The notes: generated from the letters alone by a model not told the origin. A stretch of 64,000 nucleotides of DNA from Stramonita haemastoma (GCA_030674155.1 CM060329.1:29008186-29072185), one strand, 5' to 3'; counted from the first letter of the stretch, positions 22,033 to 34,498 are shown. Program-made: numbers and translations.

Positions 22033-23623
22033 CAGTGGGACCTCCTTATAAGAAGCTCGCTTACAGTGAACCCCCCTTATAAGAAAGCAAAAAATTTGGT
22101 TCCGTGGAAGGTGTTCTTTATTATGACTTATGAAAGCTCGGATATAAGAATCTCGCTTATAAGAAACCCCTCTTACAAGAACGTCAATTTCTGGTCCCAC
22201 GAAGCTGTTAGCTCGGATATAAGAAAGTCAGATTTAGTCTAGTTGGTTTTGAGAACTTTACTTTGCAATAGGGAGACCTTCTTCAGTCAGTTTCCTGTAA
22301 GCAGCTCACCAAACCAAAAGCATTTCCATGAAAAACCCAACTTGATTCTTTCAGGACATTCTGACGTCACACCAGATGTGGCTGGCAAGTTTTGAACGAC
22401 AGGCACATAAGAGCAAATTTTCTCCAATAACGTGTTTTTTTTTCATTCATTCGCATTACATGGACTCTCACGCACAGCTTATATTTTTCGCAACAGCTTG
22501 GGCAGGTGCCTTTAGGCCCCTTCTTTCCCCTTTTTGATTGCTGGAATGGGAAAGGCAGGCGAAGATCTCAAAATTTGTGCCAGCACTTCGAACGTGTTGT
22601 TGCTGTGGCTTGAATCCTCACAGTGAACGCCCCAAGTTTCTCTTGTCAATCCAGTCGTAAAAACCAATACATGCATAAAATTTGAACAAGTCGGCCTAAA
22701 AAGTACAGCCTCTTATTTTATCTTGTTGAGCATATGGCATTGTCATTCAAGTGTCATTTGTTTCCAGTAAATGACGATACATTTATTTACTTGTGTTAGT
22801 TATTGTGACTTTACCTTCAAGCAAACTCATGAATTACGGAATCCTGTTGACAGATTTTTTAGTTTCCCTGCCGTTTCAGTCGTAGGCTTTCAGTAACACC
22901 CACTCAAAACTTATTGAGCTTGTTATCTACACCAGTACCAGTCAGGTGTCTGGTAGTAAGTTTTTATTTAATCTTTTCAAGGTTTCTTTGCGATTTTTTG
23001 AACGATTTTTATTCCTGTGATAGGTGATACACCGCAGATCTTGAGCGGACAGTCAAGCATTGATCACTTTATATTTTTTCCGAAAAAAGTTCCTGCTTTG
23101 TTTTAGTCATGGTTTTTCGTTTATAATTACAGAAATAAAAGTTGCTGAATCCACAGAATTCCTCTGTGTGTGTGTGTGTGTGTGCGCGCGCGCGCGTGTG
23201 CGTGTGTGTGTGTTTTAAGTTGCTTTAGATTTTGAATATTATACTGTTTGTTGTCGCTGAATTTCAACTAAAACATGTAGAAGGCTACAGTTTAAAATCT
23301 CATTCCTATGTAGACTGGTATGTAGACTGAACGTGACCAGAACGAACCAATTTAAGAACCACACCACCACCACAGCAGCAACAACAACAACACAACAACA
23401 AACCTGATGAGTAATTGTAGATAGGCTGTGTTTTATGTTTTTACCATTATGAAATGTCCAATTAGCTATTATTTTACTCATTTATACTTTTGCTCGCTTA
23501 TAAGAAAGCACATTCAAAATAGTGTTCAGGTGCTCGGATATAAGAAAGCCCGCTTAAAACAAAGCAGCTTATAAGATAAGAAAACTTAAAATCGCAGGAC
23601 TTTCTAATAAGCGGGTCCCACTG
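22033..23623. mobile_element. 1.6 kb nonautonomous TIR transposon, Tc1/pogo-like
   Basis: The left end is CAGTGGGACCTCCTTATAAG. The right end, reverse-complemented, is CAGTGGGACCCGCTTATTAG, giving imperfect TIRs of about 25 bp. The left end follows TA. The right end runs into a (TG)n tract, so the TA duplication is not confirmed there. Words of the type CTCGGATATAAGAAAG and CGCTTATAAGAAA recur near both ends as subterminal repeats. A (CA/TG)n lies inside at about 23168. No transposase frame is present. The CAGT start suggests the Tc1/mariner-pogo superfamily. Confidence 0.65.
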
Positions 23624-23644
23624 TGTGTGTGTGTGTGTGTGTGT

Positions 23645-24214
23645 GAAAGTGATTTTGTACCCAATCAACATCTCTTCCTTTCCCAATCAAACTGAAAGTT
23701 AAAATTTCTTTTTTAATCAGATCAGTATTTATTTGAAGTTTACGTGTACATCACCAAAGTATGAAAAGAAAAAATACTCCATTTCACCATTCCGATATCA
23801 AATTTATTATTTCACATAATTCAAGAATTTTTTAAAAAATTCTACCTCATCATCATCATTAGTAGATCAAATATTTCAATGTTTTACTCATAAAAATAAA
23901 CGTATGTTGCTTTTAAACAGACATACTACAAACATGTAAAACATTTCTAAGGCACAATGTCCACAAATTTAAATTTTAAGAAAAAATACACATTATCAAT
24001 AAAAATTTCAAGTTTTTTCATTTACTTTATCAATTCATTTACTTCAGTTTTCTTTTTCTCTTCTTTCTTTTATAAAACCAAGGTTTTGTGTAAAGCCAGT
24101 TAAGATGACTATATAAAGGCAGCAATCTAATTCTGGATTAATTTCATCTATGTTGTCTTTAGTCTGTTGTCCCCAAAGGCCATACTGCATCATTAAATCC
24201 AAGATGACAAATAC
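23645..24214. other. No recognisable feature
   Basis: AT-rich sequence, no supported gene or repeat. Confidence 0.5.
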
Positions 24215-24590
24215 TATAGCCGAGTGGTTAAGACTGTTCAACTTCAATCCCATGGGTTCAGTAAGTTGTGGGTTCGAATCTTTGGTGGCATCTGGTGAAT
24301 AAAAGGTGGGGATTTTTATGATCTTTCAGGTCAACTTCAAGTGCATACCTGCCAACGTCTTAATTCCTTTTGTGTACATATACATGCGGAAGATCAAACA
24401 TGCATGTTAAAAATATAATAATTCAAGTTGGCGTTCAGGGATATTAACGCAAACACGAACATACCCAGCATACATCCCCAAAGTCAGAATGTGGCTACCT
24501 TCAAGGTGGACAAAATGGTTGCATACACAAAATCTCACCATTGGTGAATCTCGAATCTCTAGCTGAGGAACAAGGGGGAAAAACCAACCC
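24215..24590 (+). mobile_element. SINE-4, tRNA-Ser/Leu-like head
   Basis: The head TATAGCCGAGTGGTTAAGAC (A-box) with GTGGGTTCGAATC (B-box) about 60 nt later is typical of class II tRNAs with a long variable arm. The 3' domain carries AAAATCTCACCATTGGTGAA and CTCTAGCTGAGGAACAAG, words found again at 47440, 53690 and elsewhere. A second copy is at 53440-53720. Confidence 0.8.
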
Positions 24591-26223
24591 CCCCCCCCTT
24601 CCCAATCAAACAAAAAACAAAACAGAACCACTAACCAAAAAATCAAAAACTCGCACTGACTTTCACTTCAAACCTATCAGATACGAACAATGCTGCCAAC
24701 TCACAAGAGACAATTAATGGCTTATTACATTCACTAGTTCTACGAATTTTTTGAGGCAACTTAATCCAGAATGCCATTCATTCAACTTACTGTGATTACT
24801 AGAATGCAGAAAAAAAAAAAAACCCAAACCAGCAACCCCAAAACAACATAGTGAGTATCTTTTCAAAAAAATTTCTTTTTTTTTTTAAAGAGCTACCATT
24901 GGTAAACATCAGAGCTCTAGCCGAGGAACACCCACCCCCTACACACACACAAAAAAAAAGAAAGAAGGAAAAGGGTGACTAAAAGAGCTATACACAAGAT
25001 TTTTCTTCACTGTTTTTGTTGTTTTGTTCTTTTCAGAAATACCAAATCAGTTCCACAAGTCAACAACCAATCACAATGATGGTTATATATATGAACTGTT
25101 TCAAACACAATGAAACACTGACAAGAACACAAAATATCTTCCCTGCTCTAAAAGATTAAGATAATCAGCTCTTTCATTAATTTTTTTTTTTAAATGCCAT
25201 TAAAAAACCAGAAAACCCAATCTAAAGCTGAAGCCACACACACAGAAAGAGAGATAGTAAAACAGCATTTTTTTTTTCTTTCTTTTTGTAAAAAGTTCAT
25301 GATCTACTTGTTCTAAAAAATAACTTTTTTTTTTTTTTTTGGAGGGGGGGGGGGGGGGCGGGGGGTTACATTTCTGACAGATAAGTGTCAGATTATTTAA
25401 ATTTGATCATTTTATATCTATATATTTTTACATTTGTTTAATTAACTCTGTTTCTTAAAGACAGTCTCATCCTACATTGATATATGTGACTCCACCATGA
25501 AATGAGTCGCTTAGCACCTGACTCACTTTTCCACTGGGAGCGATTTTAGGTAGGTGAGGGTCATGTTGTCAATTGATTATAAAACTACAGCAATTATTCT
25601 ACCTTGTAGTGAAATATTGAGGCATAATTTTGTTTCCTTTAGCCTTTAAACATGTTTTAAAAATAGCCAAGCCCTCATTCTGAGCACCTATCAGGATGCT
25701 ATACTTTTCAGTTTCTCATTTCAAGTTGTCATAACGTTTGATAGAATTGTCCGATATTCAATCTGTTTTTTGTATTGTATAGCCATTTCATTGCAGATTA
25801 ATAACATGTCAATAACTAAAAATTGACCTCGGGTGCAATGCGACTCACTGTGGTGCTGCGTCACATATGTGTCCACGCACACACACACACCTCTGCATGT
25901 GCAATTGAGCACACCATAGTATAACATACACCCACTGACAGACGTACATATGCCTGCACATACATACACACAGGGTTGTGCATGTGTACAAACACGATTG
26001 TTAGCTGATACACCAGATATAAATACAGCAAAAGTATTTGTTAATGAAAAAATATGTGGTTACCAAAAAAACCCAACCATTCTTCATCACAGTAACTTCT
26101 TTCTTCTTTTTATTTTAGCATGAGAACATATAAGTTGATATACACTCTTCACTGCATTACAAAGTGTATAATCAGCATAATCTTAAATCTTAGTAAAACT
26201 TGATATAAAAAAAAGTCTATCAT
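24591..26223. other. Unassigned AT-rich sequence
   Basis: It contains a SINE 3'-domain fragment near 24890-24935 (CATTGGTAAACATCAGAGCT), an (A)/(T)-homopolymer-rich stretch, poly(T)-poly(G) at 25326-25366 and CA-rich DNA near 25870-25980. No exon is supported. Confidence 0.5.
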
Positions 26224-26568
26224 TGAACACACATAAAATGAATTTAAACCATAACTGAACACACATGAAATGAATTTATACCATAACTGAACACACGTGA
26301 AAAGACTTTATACCATAACTGAACACACATGAAATGAATTTATACCATAACTGAACACACGTGAAAAGACTTTATACCATAACTGAACACACATGAAATG
26401 AATTTATACCATAACTGAACACACGTGAAAAGACTTTATACCATAACTGAACACACGTGAAAAGACTTTATACCATAACTGAACACACATGAAATGAATT
26501 TATACCATAACTGAACACACGTGAAAAGACTTTATACCATAACTGAACACACGTGAAAAGACTTTATA
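26224..26568. repeat. 32-bp minisatellite with two alternating unit types
   Basis: Eleven units at exact 32-bp spacing share CATAACTGAACACAC. Type A continues ATGAAATGAATTTATAC and type B continues GTGAAAAGACTTTATAC. The order from left to right is A', A, B, A, B, A, B, B, A, B, B. Each B unit contains the palindrome CACGTG; A units carry CACATG. The array ends at ACTTTATAAAGT, a local palindrome. Confidence 0.97.
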
Positions 26569-27699
26569 AAGTCTACTCCTTTCAAAGACTTTTAAAAGTC
26601 ATATCAGTCCCGGAACGTAACTGCAAGAAAGCAACTTTATGAACTACATCAAACATGTTATCCAGAAAAAAAACAACTTTTTTTCTCTTCTCTCCTTGAA
26701 TAGAAGCAACTTCTGTTTAAACAAAAAATCTTAATCTCCTTGAAAAAAAAAAACCCAATTAATACACAATAAAAAAACATTAAGCAAACCAACAATGCCC
26801 ACAGGAGAATGAACTGAAATATTTGCAGAGTGAAAAAAACCACACCAAAAACAGTTACCTTCAACCGTTGAAGAACAAGACTGATAAAAACAACTGAAAA
26901 AGAATCAGTTTATAATATACAAACATGTGGAGAGAGGTAAAGAACAACAGATCATCATTGGATAACACAATTCTAAATAAACAAATCAAGTTTTAAATGC
27001 TTATGGAAACAACATATGAAAATATTTACAAAATGTACACACAGAAAAAAAAAACCCAACCCAAACCTAAGGCTATCATATGGAAGAATATGGAGTTCTG
27101 CCTTAAAACCTTTGTGCCCTGTTATAAAAAAAAAAATCTTAACACAAAATGTTTGTCTTTTCCATGTGAAATGTCAGATATTTCCCTAGACAAAGCAGGT
27201 GCCACCACAGAAATAAGAAACCCTTTCTTTCTCTTTGTGGGCATGCTTATCTGTTTCCCTTTTCTTACATACATTTTGCCCAGACATTTACAGCTCTCTC
27301 CTTACCATGAATTATTCTACATGTACAGAATATGTGCTGCACATTAAAATCTTCTCTCTTTAAGACTAGGAACCCTCCCACCCGATTAAGTGAAGTGGAA
27401 ATGACCAAATCTCAGCTCTTCTTATGCATGAGCATCAACTCCGACATGAACAAATAAACAGGTAAACTGAAATCCCTAACTACAAGCTTATAAACTTCTG
27501 ATAAAAGTTCTTAAAAAGAGTCCTACAGACTCTTGACTTGTTCATAAATAATGTACGGTACTGCCACCGAGGACTGAGTCCAGTAAGGTGAAACACACTT
27601 CGGAGGTCATGGAAAAGGGCCAGTCTTCAATTTCAACAGCAAGACACATTTAAGATTAAGCTAGAGCTGCATACAAATTGGTCTCCATATGTTTGTCCT
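26569..27699. other. No recognisable feature
   Basis: AT-rich sequence. Open frames present are short and without domain similarity that I recognise. Confidence 0.5.
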
Positions 27700-28110
27700 A
27701 TGTGGATGATAGTCAAAATCATACAGAGGGTGTAAACAGCTTTGATCTCATTTGTCCATTTATTCTTTGGATAAAAATCAAATTCATGAAGGCTGTAAGC
27801 AGTTATGTTTGGATTTGTCAGTTCATTTTATGTAGATAATAACTAAAATTGAATTATACAGCAGCTGTAAACAACTTCGTTCTGATCAACAAAAAAACAA
27901 AAAAAACAAAAACTTTGTTCTGATCTGTCAATTCATATTATGCAGATAATAACCCAAATTATATAGCGGCTGTAAACAACTTTGTTCTGACCTGTTCATT
28001 TATTCTTCATGCATAACAAACACTCAAAACAATATACAGGTTGTAAAAAAAAACCCAGCTTTGTTCTGATCTGTGTCATTGTATGTGGATAACATTCAAC
28101 TATAAAAGGC
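27700..28110. repeat. Degenerate tandem repeat, about 80-bp unit, about 5 copies
   Basis: The motif order is GTAAACAACTTTGTTCTGAT, then CTGTCAATTCAT, then ATGCAGATAATAAC, then ATATAGCGGCTG. It recurs at about 27735, 27800, 27865, 27975 and 28045 with increasing divergence and an A-rich insertion near 27890. Confidence 0.7.
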
Positions 28111-28751
28111 TCAACCGATCTTGGGAGAAAAAAAGCTCAATTTCTGCAGGTCTGTGGCCTTTGTTATGGCATGTACATAATGCAATGAGGATATAACAAG
28201 CAAGTTGGGGCTTTCCTTGCATGAACAAGCATCTCCCTTCATTCCCCTGTGCTATAAACAACATAACTGGATTGGATTGGTGCCTATTGCTGACCTCTGT
28301 ACTGGATGGTGAGTGTAGAGTCAGAATCACTGGTTTGGAGTTATGGGCTCTATGTCTATTATGGAAGAAAAGAATCTTGTTTACTTGGTTAGAAGTTTTT
28401 GTCTTCTGGCCTCCACTCTTCATTTCCATGTTATCTTTCTTTTCATAAAATTTTCATGCATACGATTAATATAAGAAAAATCTTAACAAAACACTCATAA
28501 AATATAGATTTCATTTCTGATACAAGTTTTGGTATTATGCAAAAGTAACCAGAATTTAAAAAAAATCTTTTATATCTTTAGTGTGACATTCCAAATCCTA
28601 ATGAGTCCAAGAAGTTCATCCGAAAAGAAAATAACTGAACTTCCCAATAAAACTTTTTGCTTCATTTGTTGGTTCTGGCTGGGTGAAAGATTGAGACATT
28701 CCGTAGGATATTACTTCTCTGTTAATGATAAACATTAAATAGTTCATGAAG

Positions 28752-28950
28752 TGCACAATCTTATACAGAAGCACATATTTATTTATTTATACCACTTAAT
28801 GTCACAGAAGATTTCTCTGCGTGAAATTTGGGCTGCTCTCCCAGGGGAGAGTGCGTCATAAGAAATGCAGCCCCTACCCATTTTTTTTCTTTTTCCTGTC
28901 TGCAATTGTATTTGCCTGCATTATTTTTTAGCTACAACTTCTGCTGCGCC
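28752..28950. repeat. Dispersed repeat, copy 1 (pair with 53861-54030)
   Basis: It shares TATACCACTTAATGTCACAG / TATACCACTTTATGTGACAG, GATTTCTCTGCGTGAAATT, GGGCTGCTCTCCCAGGGGAG and TTTTTCCTGTCTGCAA with the segment at 53861-54030 in the same order. The inverted match around CTCTCCCAGGGGAGAG could form a hairpin. Family type unknown. Confidence 0.75.
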
Positions 28951-29751
28951 TGCATAGTTATATCTTTGTCTAATTACATACAGCCACACCCATACTTGGG
29001 TCTTCTTTTTTGGGGGGGGGGGGGGGGGCAGCTGAAAAGCAGATGTCAACTCAACAAACCGCTGGACACCATGAATTTACAAGACTTTTTGCACTACTGC
29101 TGGGTCCCTCTAGTGGTGTTCAATGGTAACATTCTGATCTATAATGCTCTGAACAGCATGCACTATGCCTTATAGACAAATGTGATGCGCTACCACAAAA
29201 GGTACATTAAGTTGCAGGGAGAGTTATCACTTACAGGCCTGAAAAGGCAGCTACACCCATTTTTAATGATTTTCATGTTTTTTGCAATTTTGGTTTCTTC
29301 AAACATCTAAAAAAAATAATATTCCAAAGTATTAGAGCCCAATTCAGCTTATAAAGCTTAAAAGCCATGTAGCTAAGGTCTTCTGATCATGACACAAGTA
29401 CACAGTTCAAGACACTTTAAACCCAAACTTCTCAAGATGGCTGCCTCACCACTCAGTGAATTCAAACTACTGTAACTTTGCTTTTAGTCAAGCTACAGCA
29501 AAAACAAGTACATCATTGTAAAGCTAAATGATTGAACTTTCTCACTGTACCAAAATCTGAAAAACTATTTTTAAAAAGGCACTTAATTTACCTTTTGTGA
29601 AAGTGCATCACAAATGTTTCCAAGCTAAGTATTGCCAACACTCTTGCCAGCTGTCATCTTTACCACAGAGCTGAAACCAGGGAATGAAACAACTATGGAT
29701 ATTTCATCATCATATAGATATTTCATCATCATATAGATATTTCATTATCAT
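28951..29751. other. No recognisable feature
   Basis: It contains a poly(G) tract at about 29013-29028 and otherwise AT-rich sequence. Confidence 0.5.
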
Positions 29752-29755
29752 CTAT

Positions 29756-29771
29756 GTGTGTGTTGTGTGTG

Positions 29772-29864
<93 letters not shown>
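29756..29864. repeat. (TG)n microsatellite
   Basis: About 110 bp of TG repeats with TTG and TGG interruptions. Confidence 0.97.
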
Positions 29865-29867
<3 letters not shown>

Positions 29868-30826
29868 GTGTACACATGCATATAAATATGAGCGCACATG
29901 TGTGTATATATGTGAGTGCTTCACCATCTTTAGGATACATCAGGTAAGACACAAAGAATAAGAATTTCAAGATCTTTTTATTTGTCTTTTGGTAACAGTA
30001 ATTTAAAAAAAATCTCACAATAACAAAGCTGTAAAACAGTGCGTAGATTCTGAAAACATGAGCGTTGCCCAATTATCACTCTTAACTGCTCACAAAATCT
30101 GCCAACTATATTCATGTGCTACGTCTTTGATAGTGACAGAAATACAAGACCACTTTCGTAAACAGAGATGACAAATCTGTTAAAAAAAAAAAAACCCACA
30201 AAAAAACAACAACAAAAAACCCACACACAAATCTTTTTTTTTTTTTTTTTTTTAAAGAATAAGATCAGTTTTAAAACTGGAAGGCACCCTAGTCCATGCA
30301 TGTACTGACGAGTAGAAAAAAAAAAGTGATTTATTATATATCCATTGCTGTTTGCCTAATCTGTGCTCATTGATACCTATCTGCCAGGGGGAGTTTGGTC
30401 CCTGGATGGTGGATAAGGTCACAGTTCAGAAAAATGAAGACATTTGGGTTGTGGATGAATCTCGCTGTTTTTTAGTATTCCACATAGACATACTACTGTG
30501 CACTGCAAAAGTTTGTTTTTTTCTTGTTTGTTTTTTTGCAAAAGGTTTTTTGTTTTGCTTCGTTTTGTTCCTTGGCTAGAACTCTAAGGTTCATCAATGG
30601 TGGGATTTTTGCTTTTGCAACCCCCCTCTTCCCCCCCCCAAAAAAAAATCATTAAGGTAGCTGCATTCCGACTTCAGGACACAGTAAGAAAATGAACCTA
30701 CCAATTTTGCCAGAGCAGTTGGGAGTTACCTCCCTGCTCTTTTTGATTTTCTACTGTCATGGGTTCTTTTGACCTGCACTAGTCTGTAACATGGGTCCAA
30801 CTGGTTTAGTGTCTACTCGAAAAAGA

Positions 30827-30945
30827 TCAGTTCGATTTTCCCCATCAAACTGGAAAGAAGGCAAGGCTGGGAATCAAACTCAGAATCTCATGGTTTACTT
30901 GCTAGGGAAGTGAACATCAAACGCTGCCCTGCCACCTTGCTTTTA
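30827..30945 (-). mobile_element. SINE-2 head fragment
   Basis: On the minus strand it reads AAGGTGGCAGGGCAG, then CTAGCAAGTAAACCATGAG and GAGTTTGATTCCCAGC, the same tRNA-like head as at 46905 and 58500 (A-box/B-box spacing preserved). Reversed fragments of the SINE 3' domain (GAGCTCTGAGGTTCACCAAT) lie close by at 30570-30605 and 30975-31010. Confidence 0.65.
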
Positions 30946-31080
30946 CTTATTTATTTTATTTTTTTTTGTCCCTTGGCTAGAGCTCTGAGGTTCACCAATG
31001 GCCAAGATTTTTGCATATATGACTGTTTTTTCCCACCATTAGGGTAGACACATACCGACATGGGAATATGCAAAAGTTGA

Positions 31081-31772
31081 ATCTGAAGGAAAATTCCTAC
31101 CATAGTGAAGACAGCAGTAATTGTCTACGCAATGTTCTTGTTCGTGGCACTTTTAGGCATAATGAAGCTATGAATTGATGACGACTGCCGTTAGTTAAGG
31201 GGCACTGATGGGATTAATGCCTTGATAACCTGTTGTCCAAGTGGAATGATCATGACATCCAGACTGCACTTGCTTGTATGCTGGTGATCTGGGTGATACA
31301 CAGACTGACCGATAGAGTCGCAAAGATAGCTATGATTTTAGTTTACGCACAGATAAAAAAAACAAAAAAAACACATTCTTACAAAACGCTACATTTTCAA
31401 GTAAAATATTATTCAAAAGCTGGTATATTCTAGAAAAGTCAATTTGTCAATGCTGATCTGTTAGTAAATATTATATAGTAGCTTGAAAAAAAAAAATTTA
31501 AGAAAAAAAAGATATCTTGAGTTTGCTAAAGTATACATTTTATTTCTTTTTTTTGCGAATTGATGACAATTTCATTTCATTTTAGTTGTTTATATCCCCA
31601 CTGACCAGGAAGGCCATATCAGGGCTGTCAACATCTCAATTTCCGCAACTCTAACCATATTCACCTCAATTAAAAATCAACACCACTTAACCCCTTCAAA
31701 TCATCCACCACTGCAACTAATGATCATAAAACTCTGGCCTAAACTATAACTTACTATAAAAACAGAACATAC
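31081..31772. other. No recognisable feature
   Basis: AT-rich sequence, no supported gene. Confidence 0.5.
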
Positions 31773-31935
31773 TGCGCACATGTTAAAACCTGTTCTGCTT
31801 TTCAGAAGAGTAGGTCACTATGTGCCGCTAGGAACGGATGACAAAATTGACAAAACTGCATACACATGGAGACGGGATGTAAAAGAAGCACACAGTGCTG
31901 ATTCCATTATCCTCAAAATAAAAGAATAAATAAAT
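31773..31935 (+). mobile_element. SINE-1, 3' half
   Basis: It starts at TGCGCACATGTTAAAACCTG, carries the body word GGAACGGATGACAAAATTG and ends TTCCATTATCCTCAAAATAA with an (AATA)-type tail. The head is absent, with the same truncation point as at 10201. Confidence 0.8.
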
Positions 31936-32428
31936 CATTTTTATTTTTAAAAAACAGGTCAGCTTCGTAAGTGCCAAATTAGGTTTTCAATAAATGAAAA
32001 TTTGTTAACTTAAAAGCACTTAGTTTCTTGTTACATGTTTTTGTTTGTTCATACATACCAAGGCCAATGCTAAGTTTCACATTAGCTGAACACACATACC
32101 ATACCATTCCATATTGTTTAGAGACCTACCGACCATGAAAGCCATATATGGGCTGTCACCTCATTCAGTTTCAGTGGCTCCAGTAACTTTCAGCTTCAGG
32201 TTCAAAACCAACACCTCTTATTACTTTCAAATATCTAATACTGTCCATCTGGGGAAAAAAAACCCATTAAATGACACAATACCTGAATCATTTCATTCCT
32301 TGAGGCTAATAAACCAGGCTGTGCTGAGGATGCCAGCCATAGTGCTTGCTTTATCATCCCCAGATTACAACAAAAAAAAGAACCCCGTAAAAACTTATAA
32401 GAAACATGTTTAAGTACAAAAATATACA

Positions 32429-32582
32429 TTAACCTCTTTACTGCGCTGTGACGAACAGCGATTCGTCATAGACACTGTCACAACAATGCTCAGTTGACGA
32501 TCGCTGTTTGTCATGATTCAACGCTCTCTGTGTTTCATCCAGCATGTGTCTGAGCAAAAACTGATAGCAGCGAAAGGGTTAA
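32429..32582. mobile_element. piggyBac-like MITE, 154 bp
   Basis: TTAA lies at both ends. Inside them the left terminus is CCTCTTTACTGCGCTG and the right terminus, reverse-complemented, is CCCTTTCGCTGCTATC. A TTAA target with CCCTTT-type termini is characteristic of the piggyBac superfamily. An inner inverted pair, GACGAACAGCGATTCGTC and GACGATCGCTGTTTGTC, could form a strong hairpin. No coding sequence. Confidence 0.7.
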
Positions 32583-32639
32583 AAATTGCCACATGGGCAA
32601 ATACAACTGCAGAATGAACATCCTGTGCCCATCCCTGTG

Positions 32640-32900
32640 TCAAGTATCCCTACCTTTGTCTCCAGAACAAAAAAACAAGGAGAAAATGTCATATACTAAA
32701 AAATGAATATTGTTTGAAAGATTTACTTGAAAAAAGGCAGGAGAGTGGACTGGGAAGCAGAAAGAAGCAGGAGAGATTATAGAAAGGAGGAGAAAGACAG
32801 AAACAAAGAGAGAGAAGAAAAGTGGAAATTTTTGCACAGAATTTCCAGAAGGTGGGGATGCTATTTATACTGAAAGAGCCCCTGGCATCCTCACAGTGGT
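32640..32900. repeat. Dispersed repeat, three copies in window
   Basis: The words GAATTTCCAGAAGGTGGGGA, ATGCTATTTATACTGA and CCCCTGGCATCC recur at 42290-42475. In reverse orientation they recur at 33820-33990 (GGATGCCAGGAGCC-like and AGTATAAATAGCACCCC). An unclassified family, possibly a SINE or MITE with eroded ends. Confidence 0.65.
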
Positions 32901-32999
32901 TGCACACACATATATAACATAAAAAATACAAAGCTCAAATACGAACTATTCCCATAAACCTCTACTAGCAGTTAGTTCTCCATGCAAACTAGCATTCTT

Positions 33000-33819
33000 G
33001 GTGAATCAGTTCACAACTGGCTTGGGGACATATGATTTGTGCACAGCAACACAGATATTATCCAATACAGCGAAGTCTTCTTTTTATTTCAGCACATGAA
33101 AAAACCTAAGAGTTTTCGTTCAACTAATCACAATTTAAACAAAATTCATGTATAAGAATACCTTAACAGCCTTCGAAGTAATGAATAACGCAGTTGTATG
33201 TGATGTGATGATGGATAAAACCAATTTTCTGCACTCACAACAGGAGAAATTATATCTGATAAGATTAATTCTCCAAAATGACAAGTCAATTATCTGTATA
33301 CTCAAAACAGGAAAAAAACTAATCCAACAAACAGGTTTTGCTTCAGACTGGATAACCAAATATGCACACAATGTACACTACCCACAGACGCATTTGTCAT
33401 CAAGAAGGCACACCAGATGTGTAATATTGCAAAGAACATGAAAAAGACCAACACAAGTCGTAGTTGTGTATTTCTAATATATTATACATCAAACTATTGC
33501 CTTAGGCACCAAATATGAATGATATCAGAAAAACATAGGGGCAGCTGCCTTGTTCAAACACCACCTTTCTTTTTGTTTACGAGTGTCATGATTGCAGGAA
33601 CCCCTCCCCCCCTTCAAACCCAAACAAACAACAAAACCTTCTGCCAAACACCCAGAGGCGAGAACAGAAAAAAGTCAAAATGGAGGAAAATGTGGCAGGG
33701 TCTGGGGGCTGCCGAGGCCCCAGTGGGTCCAGGAGAAAGGCCCCTGGTGGGGGTCAGGGCGCAAAGCCCCCTGAAGAAATTTTCTATTCTGACATCTGAA
33801 AATGACACCTCCCCACATT
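33000..33819. other. No gene; contains a GC-rich block at 33690-33780
   Basis: AT-rich DNA with one conspicuously GC-rich block (GGGGCTGCCGAGGCCCCAGT) of unclear nature, probably repeat-derived. No exon support on either strand. Confidence 0.4.
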
Positions 33820-34206
33820 TTGAATACAATACTTCTCCCATGGAGATGCCAGGAGCCTGTCAGTATAAATAGCACCCCAACCTTGTGTGCTAAGAAATCC
33901 CTATTTTATATCCCTCCCTCTGTTTCTGCCTTGTGTCTTTTCTCCTGTCACCTTCTTGTCTATTATCTGCCTTTTTTTTTTTCCAGGGTGACTACTTAAA
34001 ATAACAATTCTCTCCCAAATCAAAGTTGGATGTGCTGGGCCTGACTTGTTGGGCACTTAACAGCAGTAAGATGAATTTTTACTCATATAACAGACAACAG
34101 TAGTTGCAGTCCTAGCATTCAACGACAAAGAATACAGGAATTTCTGTAACAAAAATTTGCTGAATTTAACCTTTGTAGTCTCTAAATAACAGAACAGTAA
34201 AAACGT

Positions 34207-34498
34207 AAAGGTGAAGGTGTCCCATAACCTAGGCGGTCGTAAGGGAGTGAGGTATCAAAGACCTCAGCTTCTCTAGGGGTCAGCTTATTGAGGGCGACGC
34301 CCATCTCCTCTCCCTCGCTGCTTTACCTTCCGACCTGACCCTAAAGAGGGCAGGTACCCATTTACAGCTGAGTGAACTGGGGGAACTGTACTGTAGCCCA
34401 GGCGCGCAAACGGTCACCCATCCAACTGGTAACCACACTTGCTGCTTCACTTGACTTGGAGAAAGCAAGTGCTCTGACCACTTTAAGCTATTTAGTCT
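34207..34498 (-). mobile_element. SINE-3 (tRNA/5S-like head)
   Basis: The 3' end AAAGGTGAAGGTGTCCCATA is at left and the head at right. The 5S-like block reverse-complements near 34400-34440 (CAGTTGGATGGGTGACCG). Slightly diverged copy. Confidence 0.85.

Noticed and set aside
26224..26568. CRISPR-like array
   Set aside because: Units abut head to tail with no unique spacers, and the genome is eukaryotic.
29684..30072. Cys/Val and His/Thr repeat open frames
   Set aside because: They are translations of a (TG)n tract. The same applies to frames at 47074-47517 and 52353-52765.
33614..33875. Pro/Gly-rich open frames around the GC-rich block
   Set aside because: No domain and no splice context. 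The block looks repeat-derived and both strands are open by composition.
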